From assembly GCA_016297895.1 (NCBI GenBank), contig JAEDFS010000001.1, positions 127,652 to 191,651 on the forward strand: DNA of 64,000 bases, given 5' to 3'. This document shows positions 16,091 through 27,400 of the stretch, in pieces. Positions within the stretch are counted from its first letter, which is position 1. The number at the start of each line of letters is the position of its first letter. Source of the DNA: Marvinbryantia sp. (GTDB lineage Bacteria; Bacillota; Clostridia; Lachnospirales; Lachnospiraceae). Below the pieces are notes generated by a model, which was not told where the DNA came from, ran no database searches, and saw nothing but the letters and a program-made list of their open reading frames with translations. A program made the position numbers and the translations under genes.

Positions 16091-17335
16091 TTATGCATTC
16101 AAGGGATATTTATCTGTGAGCTCTTTTACGATAGCCCGTGCCTTCTCTTTATTATCGGCATTCTGGATCATCAGGGAGATGGCTTCTGCAATCTTGTCCA
16201 TATCTTCCTCATTCATGCCTCTGGAAGTTACCGCTGCCGTTCCGAGACGAACACCGCTGGTTACGAAGGGAGATTCGGGATCATTGGGAATGGCGTTCTT
16301 ATTGCAGGTGATATTGGCATCATCCAGCAGCTTTTCCATTGCCTTTCCGGTCACACCGGTACCACGAAGATCCACCAGCATCAGATGATTGTCTGTGCCT
16401 CCGGAGACAATGTTGATTCCACGCTTCATCAGACCGCTGCACAGAGCTTTGGAATTCTTTACAATGTTTCTCTGGTATTCTTTATATTCAGGCTGAAGAG
16501 CTTCTTTAAAGCAGACCGCCTTTGCAGCAATCACATGCATCAGAGGACCGCCCTGGGTTCCCGGAAAGACAGCCTTGTTGAAATTAAACTGTTTTGCCAC
16601 TTCGTTGCTGCTCATGATCATACCGCCTCTGGGTCCGCGAAGAGTTTTGTGGGTGGTGGTAGTGGTGACATGGGCATAGGGAATGGGGCTTGGATGTACC
16701 CCTGCAGCTACCAGACCGGCGATATGAGCGATATCTACCATCAGGTAAGCTCCCACTTCATCAGCGATTTCGCGGAAACGCTTGAAGTCAATGATTCGTG
16801 CATAAGCACTGGCACCGGCTACGATCAGCTTCGGTTTTGCTTCAAGTGCGATCTCTCTTACTTTATCATAATCGATGACACCGTTATCATTGACACCATA
16901 CTGCACCACGTTAAAATAAGCACCGGAGAAATTAGCAGGGCTTCCATGAGAAAGATGTCCGCCGTGGGCCAGATTCATACCCATGACTGTGTCACCGGGT
17001 TTTAACATTGCGAAAAAGACGGCCATGTTTGCCTGGGCACCGGAATGGGGCTGTACATTGACATATTCGCAGCCGAACAGCTCGCAGGCCCGCTTTTTGG
17101 CCAGTTCCTCTACCACATCGACACACTCACATCCGCCGTAATAGCGCTTGCCGGGATAACCTTCTGCATATTTGTTGGTTAAAGGGCTTCCCATTGCAGC
17201 CATGACAGCTTTGCTTACCCAGTTTTCGGAAGCAATCAGCTCAATATGGGAATTCTGACGTGCAATTTCGTCCTGGATTGCACTGGCGATTTCATTGTCC
17301 ACGTTTTGAATCTCTTCAAAAGAATACATGTTCAT
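16091..17335 (-). CDS. glyA: Serine hydroxymethyltransferase
   Basis: PLP enzyme interconverting serine and glycine while loading one-carbon units on tetrahydrofolate. The 414-residue protein shows ELIASENWVS near the N-terminus, YAEGYPGKRYYGGCE, the HSGAQAN motif, DIAHIAGLVAAG, and TTTTHKTLRGPRGG with the PLP-binding lysine. Length and motifs are standard. GGAGG sits 5 bases before the ATG and a near-consensus promoter lies just upstream. Confidence 0.97.
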   Translation of the reverse strand: MNMYSFEEIQNVDNEIASAIQDEIARQNSHIELIASENWVSKAVMAAMGSPLTNKYAEGYPGKRYYGGCECVDVVEELAKKRACELFGCEYVNVQPHSGAQANMAVFFAMLKPGDTVMGMNLAHGGHLSHGSPANFSGAYFNVVQYGVNDNGVIDYDKVREIALEAKPKLIVAGASAYARIIDFKRFREIADEVGAYLMVDIAHIAGLVAAGVHPSPIPYAHVTTTTTHKTLRGPRGGMIMSSNEVAKQFNFNKAVFPGTQGGPLMHVIAAKAVCFKEALQPEYKEYQRNIVKNSKALCSGLMKRGINIVSGGTDNHLMLVDLRGTGVTGKAMEKLLDDANITCNKNAIPNDPESPFVTSGVRLGTAAVTSRGMNEEDMDKIAEAISLMIQNADNKEKARAIVKELTDKYPLNA

Positions 17336-17368
17336 TTTCCTCCTGTGTGTATGTGAAACATATGGACT

Positions 17369-17396
17369 ATTATAACACAGAAACTAAATCTGTCAA
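17369..17396 (-). promoter_or_regulatory. glyA promoter
   Basis: On the minus strand a perfect TTGACA and a perfect TATAAT are separated by 16 bp, about 35 bp before the start codon. Such a near-consensus promoter suggests strong expression. Confidence 0.88.
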
Positions 17397-17442
17397 CAAC
17401 AAAAAGACAAATATCCGCCAGAGACGCACTTTAAAGAAACCC

Positions 17443-17471
17443 TTTACGAAAAAGGGATGGCTGGGTATAAT
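17443..17471 (+). promoter_or_regulatory. Promoter of the PAP2 phosphatase gene
   Basis: TTTACG and a perfect TATAAT (17466-17471) are separated by 17 bp, and the TTG start codon of the next gene lies about 33 bp downstream. Confidence 0.85.
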
Positions 17472-17504
17472 AGCAGAAGAAAGAAAAGAGAGGTGACCTG
17501 ACAA

Positions 17505-18029
17505 TTGAACTGGGAATTTACGGTTCTGGATGCCATTTTGAGCATGCATACGCCTTTGCTTGATACCTTTTTTAAGACGATCACTCATCTGGGGGATGCA
17601 GGATGGTTCTGGATCCTTCTGGCACTGATCCTTTTGATCTTCAGGAAGACCCGTATCTGCGGATTCTGCATGCTGGCCGGTATGGCAGTGGGAGTTTTGA
17701 TTACGAATGTGGGATTAAAGCCCCTGGTGGCCAGAGAGAGACCCTGCTGGATCAATGATACCGTACAGCTGCTCGTTGATGTGCCGAAGGACTATTCGTT
17801 TCCTTCCGGACACTCGCAGATTTCTTTTGTATCTGCTGCGGCTATTTTCGGGAATAATCGGAAATGGGGGATCGCAGCCTTCGTCCTGGCGGCACTGATC
17901 GCATTTTCCAGGCTGTATCTGTATGTACATTTTCCAACGGATGTGCTGGCAGGAATGGTGATCGGAATCGCTTCGGGATGGAGTATGAGCCGACTGGTCA
18001 GAAAAAAGACATATACGAAAGAGTCATAA
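17505..18029 (+). CDS. PAP2-family membrane phosphatase
   Basis: A 174-residue integral membrane protein with the three-part acid phosphatase signature: KPLVARERP, FPSGHSQ and SRLYLYVHFPTD, holding the catalytic histidines, arginines and aspartate. Several hydrophobic helices surround them (WFWILLALILLIF, GFCMLAGMAVGVLI, IAAFVLAALIAF, VLAGMVIGIASG). Family members dephosphorylate undecaprenyl pyrophosphate or phosphatidate; which applies here cannot be told. The start is TTG, after AGAGAGGTGAC. A terminator shared with convergent cstA follows. Confidence 0.9.
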   Translation: MNWEFTVLDAILSMHTPLLDTFFKTITHLGDAGWFWILLALILLIFRKTRICGFCMLAGMAVGVLITNVGLKPLVARERPCWINDTVQLLVDVPKDYSFPSGHSQISFVSAAAIFGNNRKWGIAAFVLAALIAFSRLYLYVHFPTDVLAGMVIGIASGWSMSRLVRKKTYTKES

Positions 18030-18053
18030 ATTCAGAAACAAGTATGATAAGAC

Positions 18054-18087
18054 AAAAAAAGGAGCCGGATCGATTCCGACTCCTTTT
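18054..18087. terminator. Bidirectional terminator between PAP2 gene and cstA
   Basis: AAAAGGAGCCGGA and TCCGACTCCTTTT form a hairpin with A-run on one side and T-run on the other, so it can stop transcription from both convergent genes. Confidence 0.85.
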
Positions 18088-18107
18088 AGTTACATTTGAT
18101 TAAGCAG

Positions 18108-19817
<1,710 letters not shown>

Positions 19818-19820
19818 GAA

Positions 19821-20354
19821 TTACACACTCCCTTTCTTTTTCTTTTTCATGAATATATTTTTCATCAATTTCGCATTGGACTTACCACTTCGATTGGTGA
19901 GAAACTTTGACTCGCCTCTCTGGATAAGTACTGTATGGAAATCCATCCAGCCCCACAGCGAAAAGTGAAAACTTTTGTGAAGCCTGCATTTTTTCAGAAG
20001 CTTTTTCGCTCCCTCTGTGCAGGTGTCGCAGATAAAAACTGCGGTCAGGTAGGTATACATATGTCCCGGTTTTGGCTCGATCAGGGCCATTCCCTGGTCA
20101 TAAACCAGTTTTTCACAGGAACGGTAAATATCTTCTGTCAGTTCCGGAACGGAAAAAATATAGATGTGTTCATTGGAATCCGCACTCCAGAGCTCCGCTT
20201 TTTTGATAAGAACATATTTGGCAGAACGAACATAAAAATGGCATTTGGCCACAAGGGGCGGTTCAAATTCATCGGAACGTTCAATGTCATAATAGCCACC
20301 ATAGGCATGGATCAGTTTTTCCAGGATCTGCTCCCGGGATAAAGTCATGGTCAT
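19821..20354 (-). CDS. Conserved hypothetical protein upstream of cstA
   Basis: I do not recognise this family. From the chosen ATG (GAGGAA 6 bases upstream) it has 177 residues; an ATG 27 bases further upstream abuts the terminator T-run and lacks a ribosome site. It is soluble-looking, with no signal peptide, a central EHIYIFSVPELTEDIYRSCE region, an ICDTC cysteine pair that could bind metal, and a strongly basic tail ending MKKKKKGSV. The gene ends 3 bp before cstA, which suggests a function with that transporter, such as a regulatory or accessory subunit. This is inference from position only. Confidence 0.75.
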   Translation of the reverse strand: MTMTLSREQILEKLIHAYGGYYDIERSDEFEPPLVAKCHFYVRSAKYVLIKKAELWSADSNEHIYIFSVPELTEDIYRSCEKLVYDQGMALIEPKPGHMYTYLTAVFICDTCTEGAKKLLKKCRLHKSFHFSLWGWMDFHTVLIQRGESKFLTNRSGKSNAKLMKNIFMKKKKKGSV

Positions 20355-20378
20355 ATAAGCTTCCTCATATCCTAACAT

Positions 20379-20403
20379 CAAAAAACCGGAGTCTGGACTC
20401 CGG
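20379..20403 (-). terminator. Intrinsic terminator in the cstA operon leader (attenuator candidate)
   Basis: On the minus strand CCGGAGTC pairs perfectly with GACTCCGG and is followed by six U. It lies between the promoter at 20467-20495 and the first start codon at 20354, so it would stop transcription before the coding region unless relieved. No clear antiterminator pairing was found in the roughly 57-nt leader before it. Confidence 0.8.
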
Positions 20404-20466
20404 GATAGCGTCGACCTCTTTGTCTAAACGTGAAATTATAAAAAAACTATAAACTCATTTTTTGAG

Positions 20467-20495
20467 ATTCTATCATATTCTGTCGAGAAAAGCAA
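20467..20495 (-). promoter_or_regulatory. Promoter of the hypothetical-cstA operon
   Basis: On the minus strand TTGCTT and TAGAAT are separated by 17 bp. The predicted start near 20460 gives a leader of about 105 nt before the ATG at 20354. Confidence 0.7.
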
Positions 20496-20563
20496 TCCTT
20501 TCCCACTTCATTTTAAAAAGTTTCAATTATTGTAATAAGTTTGTCACATTATTATAAAAACAT

Positions 20564-20577
20564 TGGTAACGTTACCA
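20564..20577. promoter_or_regulatory. CcpA-like cre site (14-bp perfect palindrome)
   Basis: TGGTAACGTTACCA is a perfect palindrome fitting the core of catabolite-responsive elements (TGNNANCGNTNNCA) bound by CcpA and other LacI-family regulators. It lies in the divergent region between the cstA operon and the HPr-like gene, about 30 bp upstream of the -35 of the latter. A LacI-family regulator other than CcpA would also fit. Confidence 0.65.
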
Positions 20578-20605
20578 TTTTTGGCAATCGGCTGCAAAAA
20601 AAGTA

Positions 20606-20634
20606 TTGACAAACAAAAAACTTGGTGCCATACT
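20606..20634 (+). promoter_or_regulatory. Promoter of the HPr-like gene
   Basis: A perfect TTGACA and CATACT are separated by 17 bp; the start codon lies about 48 bp downstream. Confidence 0.78.
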
Positions 20635-20682
20635 AAGCGAAAAATTAAATATACTGTTAGAAAGACAGGAGAGGTGTATATC

Positions 20683-20910
20683 ATGTCAGAAAGAAAGATC
20701 AAGCTGAATCAGATGAAAGATGTGAAAGAGTTTGTGTCTGTGGCAGAGAAATGTGAGTTTGATATTGATGTGTTTTATAACCGAATCAGTATCGATGCGA
20801 AATCCATTATGGGTGTATTGAGCCTGGATCTGTCTCAGGTACTGACCGTGAAGTATGGCGGAACAGACGAAAGATTTGAAAATGTTTTGGATAAATATGC
20901 AGCAGCATAA
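20683..20910 (+). CDS. HPr-like (Crh-type) protein lacking the phosphorylatable histidine
   Basis: A 75-residue protein aligning with HPr, the phosphocarrier of the sugar phosphotransferase system. The regulatory serine region AKSIMGVLSLDLSQ is conserved (the Ser46 region phosphorylated by HPr kinase), but the HARP motif with His15 is replaced by MKDVKEF, so it cannot pass phosphate to sugar permeases. That is the pattern of Bacillus Crh, a CcpA co-effector. A strong AGGAGAGG site precedes the ATG, with a CcpA-like palindrome upstream. A regulatory role in carbon control is inferred. Confidence 0.82.
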   Translation: MSERKIKLNQMKDVKEFVSVAEKCEFDIDVFYNRISIDAKSIMGVLSLDLSQVLTVKYGGTDERFENVLDKYAAA

Positions 20911-20933
20911 CAGATAGAATGGAATGATCGAAG

Positions 20934-20961
20934 AGGATCCCGAAGATACGGGGTCCTTTTT
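20934..20961 (+). terminator. Terminator after the HPr-like gene
   Basis: AGGATCCCG and CGGGGTCCT form a stem with a 6-base loop followed by a T-run, shortly after the stop codon of the HPr-like gene. Confidence 0.82.
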
Positions 20962-21037
20962 GCATGCAGGCAAGTCTTGAACAGGTGGTTTTTCACTTTT
21001 TTATACTTTTTTCATATTTTTTCATTTACTGCATCGC

Positions 21038-21066
21038 TTGTGTTTTGAATGGCCGGGTGTTAGAAT
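21038..21066 (+). promoter_or_regulatory. Promoter of the helicase gene
   Basis: TTGTGT and TAGAAT are separated by 17 bp, about 45 bp upstream of the start codon. Both hexamers deviate from consensus. Confidence 0.6.
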
Positions 21067-21111
21067 AAAACGACACCTAAAAATACAGGGCGAAGCAGGA
21101 AAGATCGTTTT

Positions 21112-23535
21112 ATGGAAACCATCCGCATATCAGTCCGGAATCTGGTAGAGTTTATTCTGCGCAGCGGAGATATCGACAATCGAAGAGGTACCATGGCGGA
21201 AAAAGATGCCATGCAAATGGGCAGCCGTCTGCACCGGAAAATTCAGGGGCAGATGGGTGCTTCTTATCATGCCGAGATTCCGCTGTACACAGAGGTGAAT
21301 TGCGGGTCCTACATCCTTCGGGTGGAAGGAAGGGCGGACGGGATCTTTACGGAGGAAGGAAAGACTCTGATCGATGAGATCAAGGGTGTGTATCGGGATC
21401 TTTCCAGAATGGAGGAGCCGGTGGCGGTGCATCTTGCCCAGGCGAAGTGCTATGCCTGTATGTATGCAGCAGGGCGGGAAACGGAACAGATCGGGGTGCA
21501 GATGACTTATGCCAATCTGGATACGGAGGAGATCCGGCGTTTCCGAATGGAATACTCCCGGGAGGAATTGACGAATTGGTTTGAAGAGTTGATTCGGGCG
21601 TACAGAAAATGGACCGATTTTCAATTTGAGTGGGAAAAGATCCGTCAGAATTCTATTCAAAAGGTAGAATTCCCCTATCCTTACAGGGAAGGGCAGCGCA
21701 ACCTGGCAGCTGCCGTATATCGGACGATAAAACGGGAGAAAAAGCTGTTTATTCAGGCTCCTACCGGGGTTGGAAAGACGCTTTCTACCATATTTCCGGC
21801 GGTAAAAGCCGTCGGTGAGGGATTCGGAGGAAAAATTTTTTATCTGACAGCCAAGACCATCACAAGAACAGTGGCTCAGGAGGCGTTTTCTTTATTAAAG
21901 GAACAGGGCCTTAAGTATAAGGTAGAGACGCTGACAGCGAAAGATAAGATCTGTATGTGTGGGGAGACCGACTGCAATCCGGAAAAATGCCCTTATGCAA
22001 AGGGACACTATGACCGGGTCAATGATGCGGTGTATGAACTGCTCACCACATATGGGGAGGAAAAAACGGACGGCTATACCAGAGAGAGAATGGTCGCACA
22101 TGCAGAAAAATGGCAGGTCTGTCCCTTTGAGATGTCACTGGATCTTTCACTCTGGGTCGATGCCGTCATCTGTGATTATAATTATGTGTTTGACCCCCAG
22201 GCGAAGCTGAAACGTTTTTTTGCAGAAGGCGTAAAGGGGGATTATATTTTTCTGATCGATGAAGCCCATAATCTGGTAGAGCGTGGAAGAGAGATGTTCA
22301 GCGCTTCCTTATATAAGGAAGATTTTCTGGAGATGAAGAGGATTCTGAAACCAATCAGCAAAAAAGCAGAACGTGGGCTGGAAAAATGCAACAGGTACCT
22401 GCTGGAATGGAAACGGGAATGTGAGGGGTATGCGATCATCAAAGAAATCGGTCATTTTTCTCTGGCACTGATGAATGTGGCTTCCAGGCTGGAAGAACTC
22501 TTCGAGGACAGAGAGGACACGATCGGACGGTATCTGGAAAAAGAAGCAGGGAAAGAGGAGCAGAGAAAGAAAATCCTGGAATTTTATTTCCAGGTGCGCA
22601 GTTTTCTGGATATAGAGGAAGAGATGGATGACAGTTATAAGATCTATACGGAGCTTGAGCCGGATGGAAGGTTTAAGATCAGGCTGTACTGCATCAATAC
22701 CTTTCATAAGATTGGGGAGTGCCTGGACAAGGGAAGAGGAAGTGTGTTGTTTTCCGCAACCCTGCTTCCGGTGCGCTATTATATGGGACTGCTTTCAGGG
22801 ACGGAAGAGGACTATGCCGTATATGCCCATTCCCCGTTTGATATCAGAAAGAAAAAAGTGCTGGTGGCTACCGATGTGAGCAGCCGTTATACAAGGCGCA
22901 GCCGGGGAGAATATGAAAAGATCTCTGAGTATATTCGAAGAGCCGTAAAAGCCCGGCCGGGGAATTATCTGGTATTTTTTCCTTCCTATAAAATGCTGGA
23001 GGATGTAAGGCAGGTTTTTGAGGAATATCCTGGAGAAAACGGTACGGAGGAAATGGTAAGTGTGCTCGCTCAGAGCAATCATATGACGGAAGAGGATCGG
23101 GAGGAATTCCTGAGCCACTTTTCAGGAGAAGAAAATGAGACATCTCTTGTGGGATTCTGTGTGATGGGCGGAATCTTCGGGGAGGGAATCGACCTGAAAC
23201 GGGAATCTCTGATAGGAGCACTGATCGTGGGAACCGGACTGCCGCAGATCTGTCATGAACGGGAGATCTTAAAGCAGTATTATGACGAAAGAAATATGGA
23301 CGGGTTTGCCTATGCCTATCAGTATCCGGGCATGAATAAGGTGCTTCAGTCTGCGGGGAGGGTGATCCGTACCGATGAGGACCGGGGGATTATCCTCCTT
23401 CTGGATGAACGGTTCTGCCGGCAGCAATACCGGAACATCTTCCCAAGGGAGTGGGAGGACTACGAATTCTGTACACTTCAGAGTGTAACATCGAAGCTTC
23501 AGGAGTTCTGGAAGCAGAATGAAAAAGAACAATAA
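21112..23535 (+). CDS. RecB/Cas4-like nuclease fused to an XPD/DinG-type Fe-S helicase
   Basis: An 807-residue chain. The N-terminal ~175 residues show PD-(D/E)XK nuclease signs: EGRADGIF, LIDEIKGV (E-x-K) and QAKCYACMYA, like RecB or Cas4. The rest is a superfamily 2 helicase of the DinG/Rad3 type: Walker A APTGVGKT, a cysteine cluster CMCGETDCNPEKCPY plus a later CPFE that fits the 4Fe-4S domain of XPD, the DEAH box LIDEAHN, and motif VI QSAGRVIRT. It probably unwinds and cuts DNA in repair. The B. subtilis DinG protein instead carries a DEDD exonuclease. It is followed after 12 bp by the AEC gene. Confidence 0.88.
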   Translation: METIRISVRNLVEFILRSGDIDNRRGTMAEKDAMQMGSRLHRKIQGQMGASYHAEIPLYTEVNCGSYILRVEGRADGIFTEEGKTLIDEIKGVYRDLSRMEEPVAVHLAQAKCYACMYAAGRETEQIGVQMTYANLDTEEIRRFRMEYSREELTNWFEELIRAYRKWTDFQFEWEKIRQNSIQKVEFPYPYREGQRNLAAAVYRTIKREKKLFIQAPTGVGKTLSTIFPAVKAVGEGFGGKIFYLTAKTITRTVAQEAFSLLKEQGLKYKVETLTAKDKICMCGETDCNPEKCPYAKGHYDRVNDAVYELLTTYGEEKTDGYTRERMVAHAEKWQVCPFEMSLDLSLWVDAVICDYNYVFDPQAKLKRFFAEGVKGDYIFLIDEAHNLVERGREMFSASLYKEDFLEMKRILKPISKKAERGLEKCNRYLLEWKRECEGYAIIKEIGHFSLALMNVASRLEELFEDREDTIGRYLEKEAGKEEQRKKILEFYFQVRSFLDIEEEMDDSYKIYTELEPDGRFKIRLYCINTFHKIGECLDKGRGSVLFSATLLPVRYYMGLLSGTEEDYAVYAHSPFDIRKKKVLVATDVSSRYTRRSRGEYEKISEYIRRAVKARPGNYLVFFPSYKMLEDVRQVFEEYPGENGTEEMVSVLAQSNHMTEEDREEFLSHFSGEENETSLVGFCVMGGIFGEGIDLKRESLIGALIVGTGLPQICHEREILKQYYDERNMDGFAYAYQYPGMNKVLQSAGRVIRTDEDRGIILLLDERFCRQQYRNIFPREWEDYEFCTLQSVTSKLQEFWKQNEKEQ

Positions 23536-23547
23536 AGGAGAAACGTT

Positions 23548-24471
23548 ATGGATTTTTATAGTATAGCCGGCAGAATGCTGTCTCTGTTTTTCATTATGGT
23601 CATTGGATATGTCATGAGAAAAGCAAAGGTGATCGATGAGGAAGCCAATGTGCGGTATACAAAACTGGTTCTGAATATTACGGTTCCGGCTCAGGTTCTT
23701 ACCGCATTTCTTACGAATCGGGGAATTATGGGGACCGGAGAGCTCGTTTTTAATTTTGCACTCAGCGTGGCGGTCTTTGCTGTATATGGGATCCTGGCTG
23801 TTCTTTTTCTGACGCTGACAAAAGTGCCGAAAGAGCAGAGGGGAACCTATGCATTTATGACCATGTTCAGCAATGTGGGGTTTATGGGATATCCGGTGAT
23901 CACGGCAGTGTTCGGTTCCCGGGCCATGATCTATGCGGTCATTCTGAATGTGGTATTTAACCTGGTGGTTTATTCAGCAGGTATTGCCATGATCGGGGGA
24001 AGATCCGGATCATTCAGATTCCGGCCCGGGGTTTTATTAAATATTCCCCTGGGAGCATCTCTGATCTCAATTCTTCTCTATTTTACCGAGATCACATTTC
24101 CGGCACCGGTCATGGAGTCCCTGAATTATCTGGGAAATGTCACAACTCCGGTTGCCATGCTGATATTGGGATCTACGATCGCATCCATGCCGGTGAAGGA
24201 GCTGTTTGATGATTGGAGAATTTACCTTTTTACGGCGTTTCGCCTGCTGGTGATTCCCTTTGTGATCTATCTCCTGCTGAAACCGGTGCATCCGGCAGCA
24301 GATCTGATGAAGGGAACCCTGATCATTCTTTCTGCGATGCCGGTGGCCACCAATTCCACGATGCTGGCCATTGAGTATAAGGGAGATGTGCACCTGGCAT
24401 CCAAGGGAGTCTTTTTCAGTACGATTCTTTCCGTACTGACGATTCCTTTCATGGCGATGCTGTGTCAATAA
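23548..24471 (+). CDS. AEC-family (auxin efflux carrier-type) permease
   Basis: A 307-residue membrane protein with about ten hydrophobic segments in a 5+5 arrangement, typical of bacterial AEC transporters for malate, malonate or other small organic acids. Visible features are the N-terminal FFIMVIGYVMRKAKVIDEE, TVPAQVLTAF, the mid-protein FSNVGFMGYPV and the C-terminal AMPVATNSTMLAIEYKGD. GGAGAAACG precedes the ATG. It is 12 bp after the helicase and 27 bp before the RND gene, so the three may be co-transcribed. Substrate not predictable. Confidence 0.88.
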   Translation: MDFYSIAGRMLSLFFIMVIGYVMRKAKVIDEEANVRYTKLVLNITVPAQVLTAFLTNRGIMGTGELVFNFALSVAVFAVYGILAVLFLTLTKVPKEQRGTYAFMTMFSNVGFMGYPVITAVFGSRAMIYAVILNVVFNLVVYSAGIAMIGGRSGSFRFRPGVLLNIPLGASLISILLYFTEITFPAPVMESLNYLGNVTTPVAMLILGSTIASMPVKELFDDWRIYLFTAFRLLVIPFVIYLLLKPVHPAADLMKGTLIILSAMPVATNSTMLAIEYKGDVHLASKGVFFSTILSVLTIPFMAMLCQ

Positions 24472-24498
24472 CAGAAGTTATCAGAGAGGAGGAAATGT

Positions 24499-27400
24499 AT
24501 GCTATCCCGTTACAGTGTGAAGAGAGCCTATACCGTCCTGGTGGGGGTCGTGTTGATCCTGATTCTGGGAGTGGTGTCTTTTACCAGCATGAAGACCGAT
24601 CTTCTGCCGGACATGACGCTGCCTTACGCCATTGTATATACCACTTATCCTGGAGCAAGTCCGGAGGAGGTGGAAACGATGGTCACCAGACCTGTGGAAC
24701 AGGCCATGGCAACCATCAGTAATATTGAGACGGTCAATTCGGTGTCCGGTGAGAATGTTTCTACGGTGATCCTGGAGTTTTCCCAGTCTGCCAATATGGA
24801 TGCGGCAACCATTGAGATGAGGGAAAAACTGGATCAGATCGAAGGATACTGGGATGATTCCGTGGGAAGTCCGGTGATCATGAAACTGAATCCGGATATG
24901 CTGCCGGTCATGGTGTCCGCACTGGAAGCGGGAGAGATGACCCAGAGTGACCTGACGGATCTGGTAAATAATGAGATCCTGCCGGAGCTGGAGAGTATCG
25001 AGGGAGTGGCTTCCGTAAGCGCATCCGGAACCATCGAAGAACAGGTGCAGGTGATGATCCGGGAAGACAAGCTGGAGGCGGTAAACCAAAAGATCAGACA
25101 GGCGCTGGATAAACAGTTTGAAGAAGCTGAGAATGAGATCGAGGATGGTCAGGCAGAGCTGGAGAACGGAAAACAGCAGCTGGAAAACGGCCAGAATCAA
25201 CTGGCGGACCAGACTTCTGCCGCAGAGAGCCAGATCAGTGCCGGTACAGGACAGATGATCACCGGACAGATTCAGCTGGATCAGAAACTGGCGGAAGTGG
25301 AAGCAGGACTTGCGAAGCTGGATGCGTCTGAACAGGAACTGGAGGCAAAGGAAAAGGAGCTGGTAGATGCAGAACTGGCACTCAGTCAGCTTCCTGCCCA
25401 GAAAGCAACACTGGAAGCCCAGAAAGCACAGCTGGAATCAGCGATCGGTCTTCTGGAGCAGGCACCGGGGGCGCTGGAGGAACTGGATCGGAATATTATG
25501 TGGATGGAGACTGTGGTCGATGTCTTAAAGGCCATGGATCAGACGGCACAGACGGAGAAACCTTCAGAGACGGAGACAAAAGAAACCGGAAACGTCAGTC
25601 AGACAGAGACAGGTATTTCTTCGGGCGGAAGCACTCCGTCCATCCCTTCCTCAGGCGGAAACGTATCATCCTCAGGCGTGGAAGAGAGCAGCGTCATCCA
25701 GGAAGATGCTCTGGAGCCCTATGAGGTACCGGTTATGGAGACCGAAGCTTTGCAGCCGGAAACGGCAGCACTGATTGAAAATCCGGTAACAGATACCCAG
25801 GCGGGAAACATTCCGACGGCGGAGGAGATCAGCCAGATGCTGGAAGGGGTAAGTATTTCTGCTAAAATAAAGGAACTGGAGACGACCCTGGCAGAATGTA
25901 AGAAGCAGAGAAGTCAGATCCTGGATGGGCTGTCTTCGGCCGGTGTGGATGTAAAAAAAGAGGGTTCGGCTCTGATCGAGAATATCGATTCCGTAAAGAC
26001 CCAGCTGATCAGCAGAAAGCTGCAGCTGGAGGACGGACTGGCTCAGGTTCAGGAAGCCATTGATAAAATGCCGGAGCAGCAGGCAGCCATCGCTTCCGGA
26101 AGACAGGCGATTACAGATGGGAAGGCCCAGATCTCGGAGGGACGCACCCAGCTTCTGGCGGCAAAAGAACAGCTTCTGGCAGCAAAACAGAAGATCTCTT
26201 CCGGTCAGTCTACGGCTGCTGAGGCCACAGCTCAGCTCAATCAGGCGAAGATTGCCGCTACCATTGAGATGGCAGTGGGGAAAGCAGAACTTAACCAGGG
26301 ACAGAAGCAGCTGGACGAGGCACTGGAGCAGATCCGGTCTCAGAAAGAAACGGCTTATGATCAGGCGGATGTGACACAGATCGTTACAGCTGACATGGTA
26401 AAAGGAATTCTGGCGGCTCAGAACTTTACCATGCCTGCAGGGTATGTGACAGAAGAGGGCGTAGATTTTCTGGTGCGTATCGGCAATAAACTGGAGGCAA
26501 CGGAGGATCTGGAAAATCTGATGCTTCTGGATCTCCATATGGACGGACTGGATCCCATTCGTCTGTCGGATGTGGCAGATGTACAGATCCTGGATAACAG
26601 CGGAGAGATCTATGCGAAGATCAACGGAAATGCAGGAGTCATGTTTACCATGCAGAAACAGTCCGGTTATTCCACCGGTGAAGTATCCAACCGGATCAAA
26701 AAGAAATTTTCAGAGCTGGAGGAATCAGGAGAAGGGATCCATTTCATCAAACTGATGGATCAGGGTATCTACATCGACATGGTAGTCGATTCCGTACTGC
26801 AGAATATGCTTTCCGGTGCGGCTTTGGCCATTCTGGTTCTGCTGATATTCTTAAAGAGCTTCCGGACCACACTTGTAATCGCAGTCTCGATCCCCATCAG
26901 TATCCTGACTGCGGTGGTGCTGATGTATTTCAGTAATATTTCCCTGAACATTATTTCTCTGTCCGGACTGGCTCTGGGAATCGGTATGCTGGTGGATAAT
27001 TCCATTGTAGTCATTGAGAATATTTTCCGATTGAGAAATGAGGGATACGGGGTAAAGAAGGCGGCAGTGGAAGGAGCCAATCAGGTGGCTGGTTCCATTG
27101 CAGCATCCACTCTGACTACGGTATGTGTATTTCTGCCGATCGTATTTACGGAAGGAATCACCCGTCAGCTATTTGTGGATATGGGATTGACCATCGGGTA
27201 TTCCCTGGCAGCCAGCCTTCTGGTGGCCTTGACGGTGGTTCCTGCCATGGGAGCGGGACTTTTAAAGAAAAACAAAGAAAGACCGGACAGGTTTTTCACT
27301 TTTATACAGAACGGATATGCGGCAATTCTCAGGGTTTCGCTGAAAGCAAAATTCCTGGTGCTGCTTCTGGCGGCCGGTCTTCTGGTGCTTTCCGTGAAAC

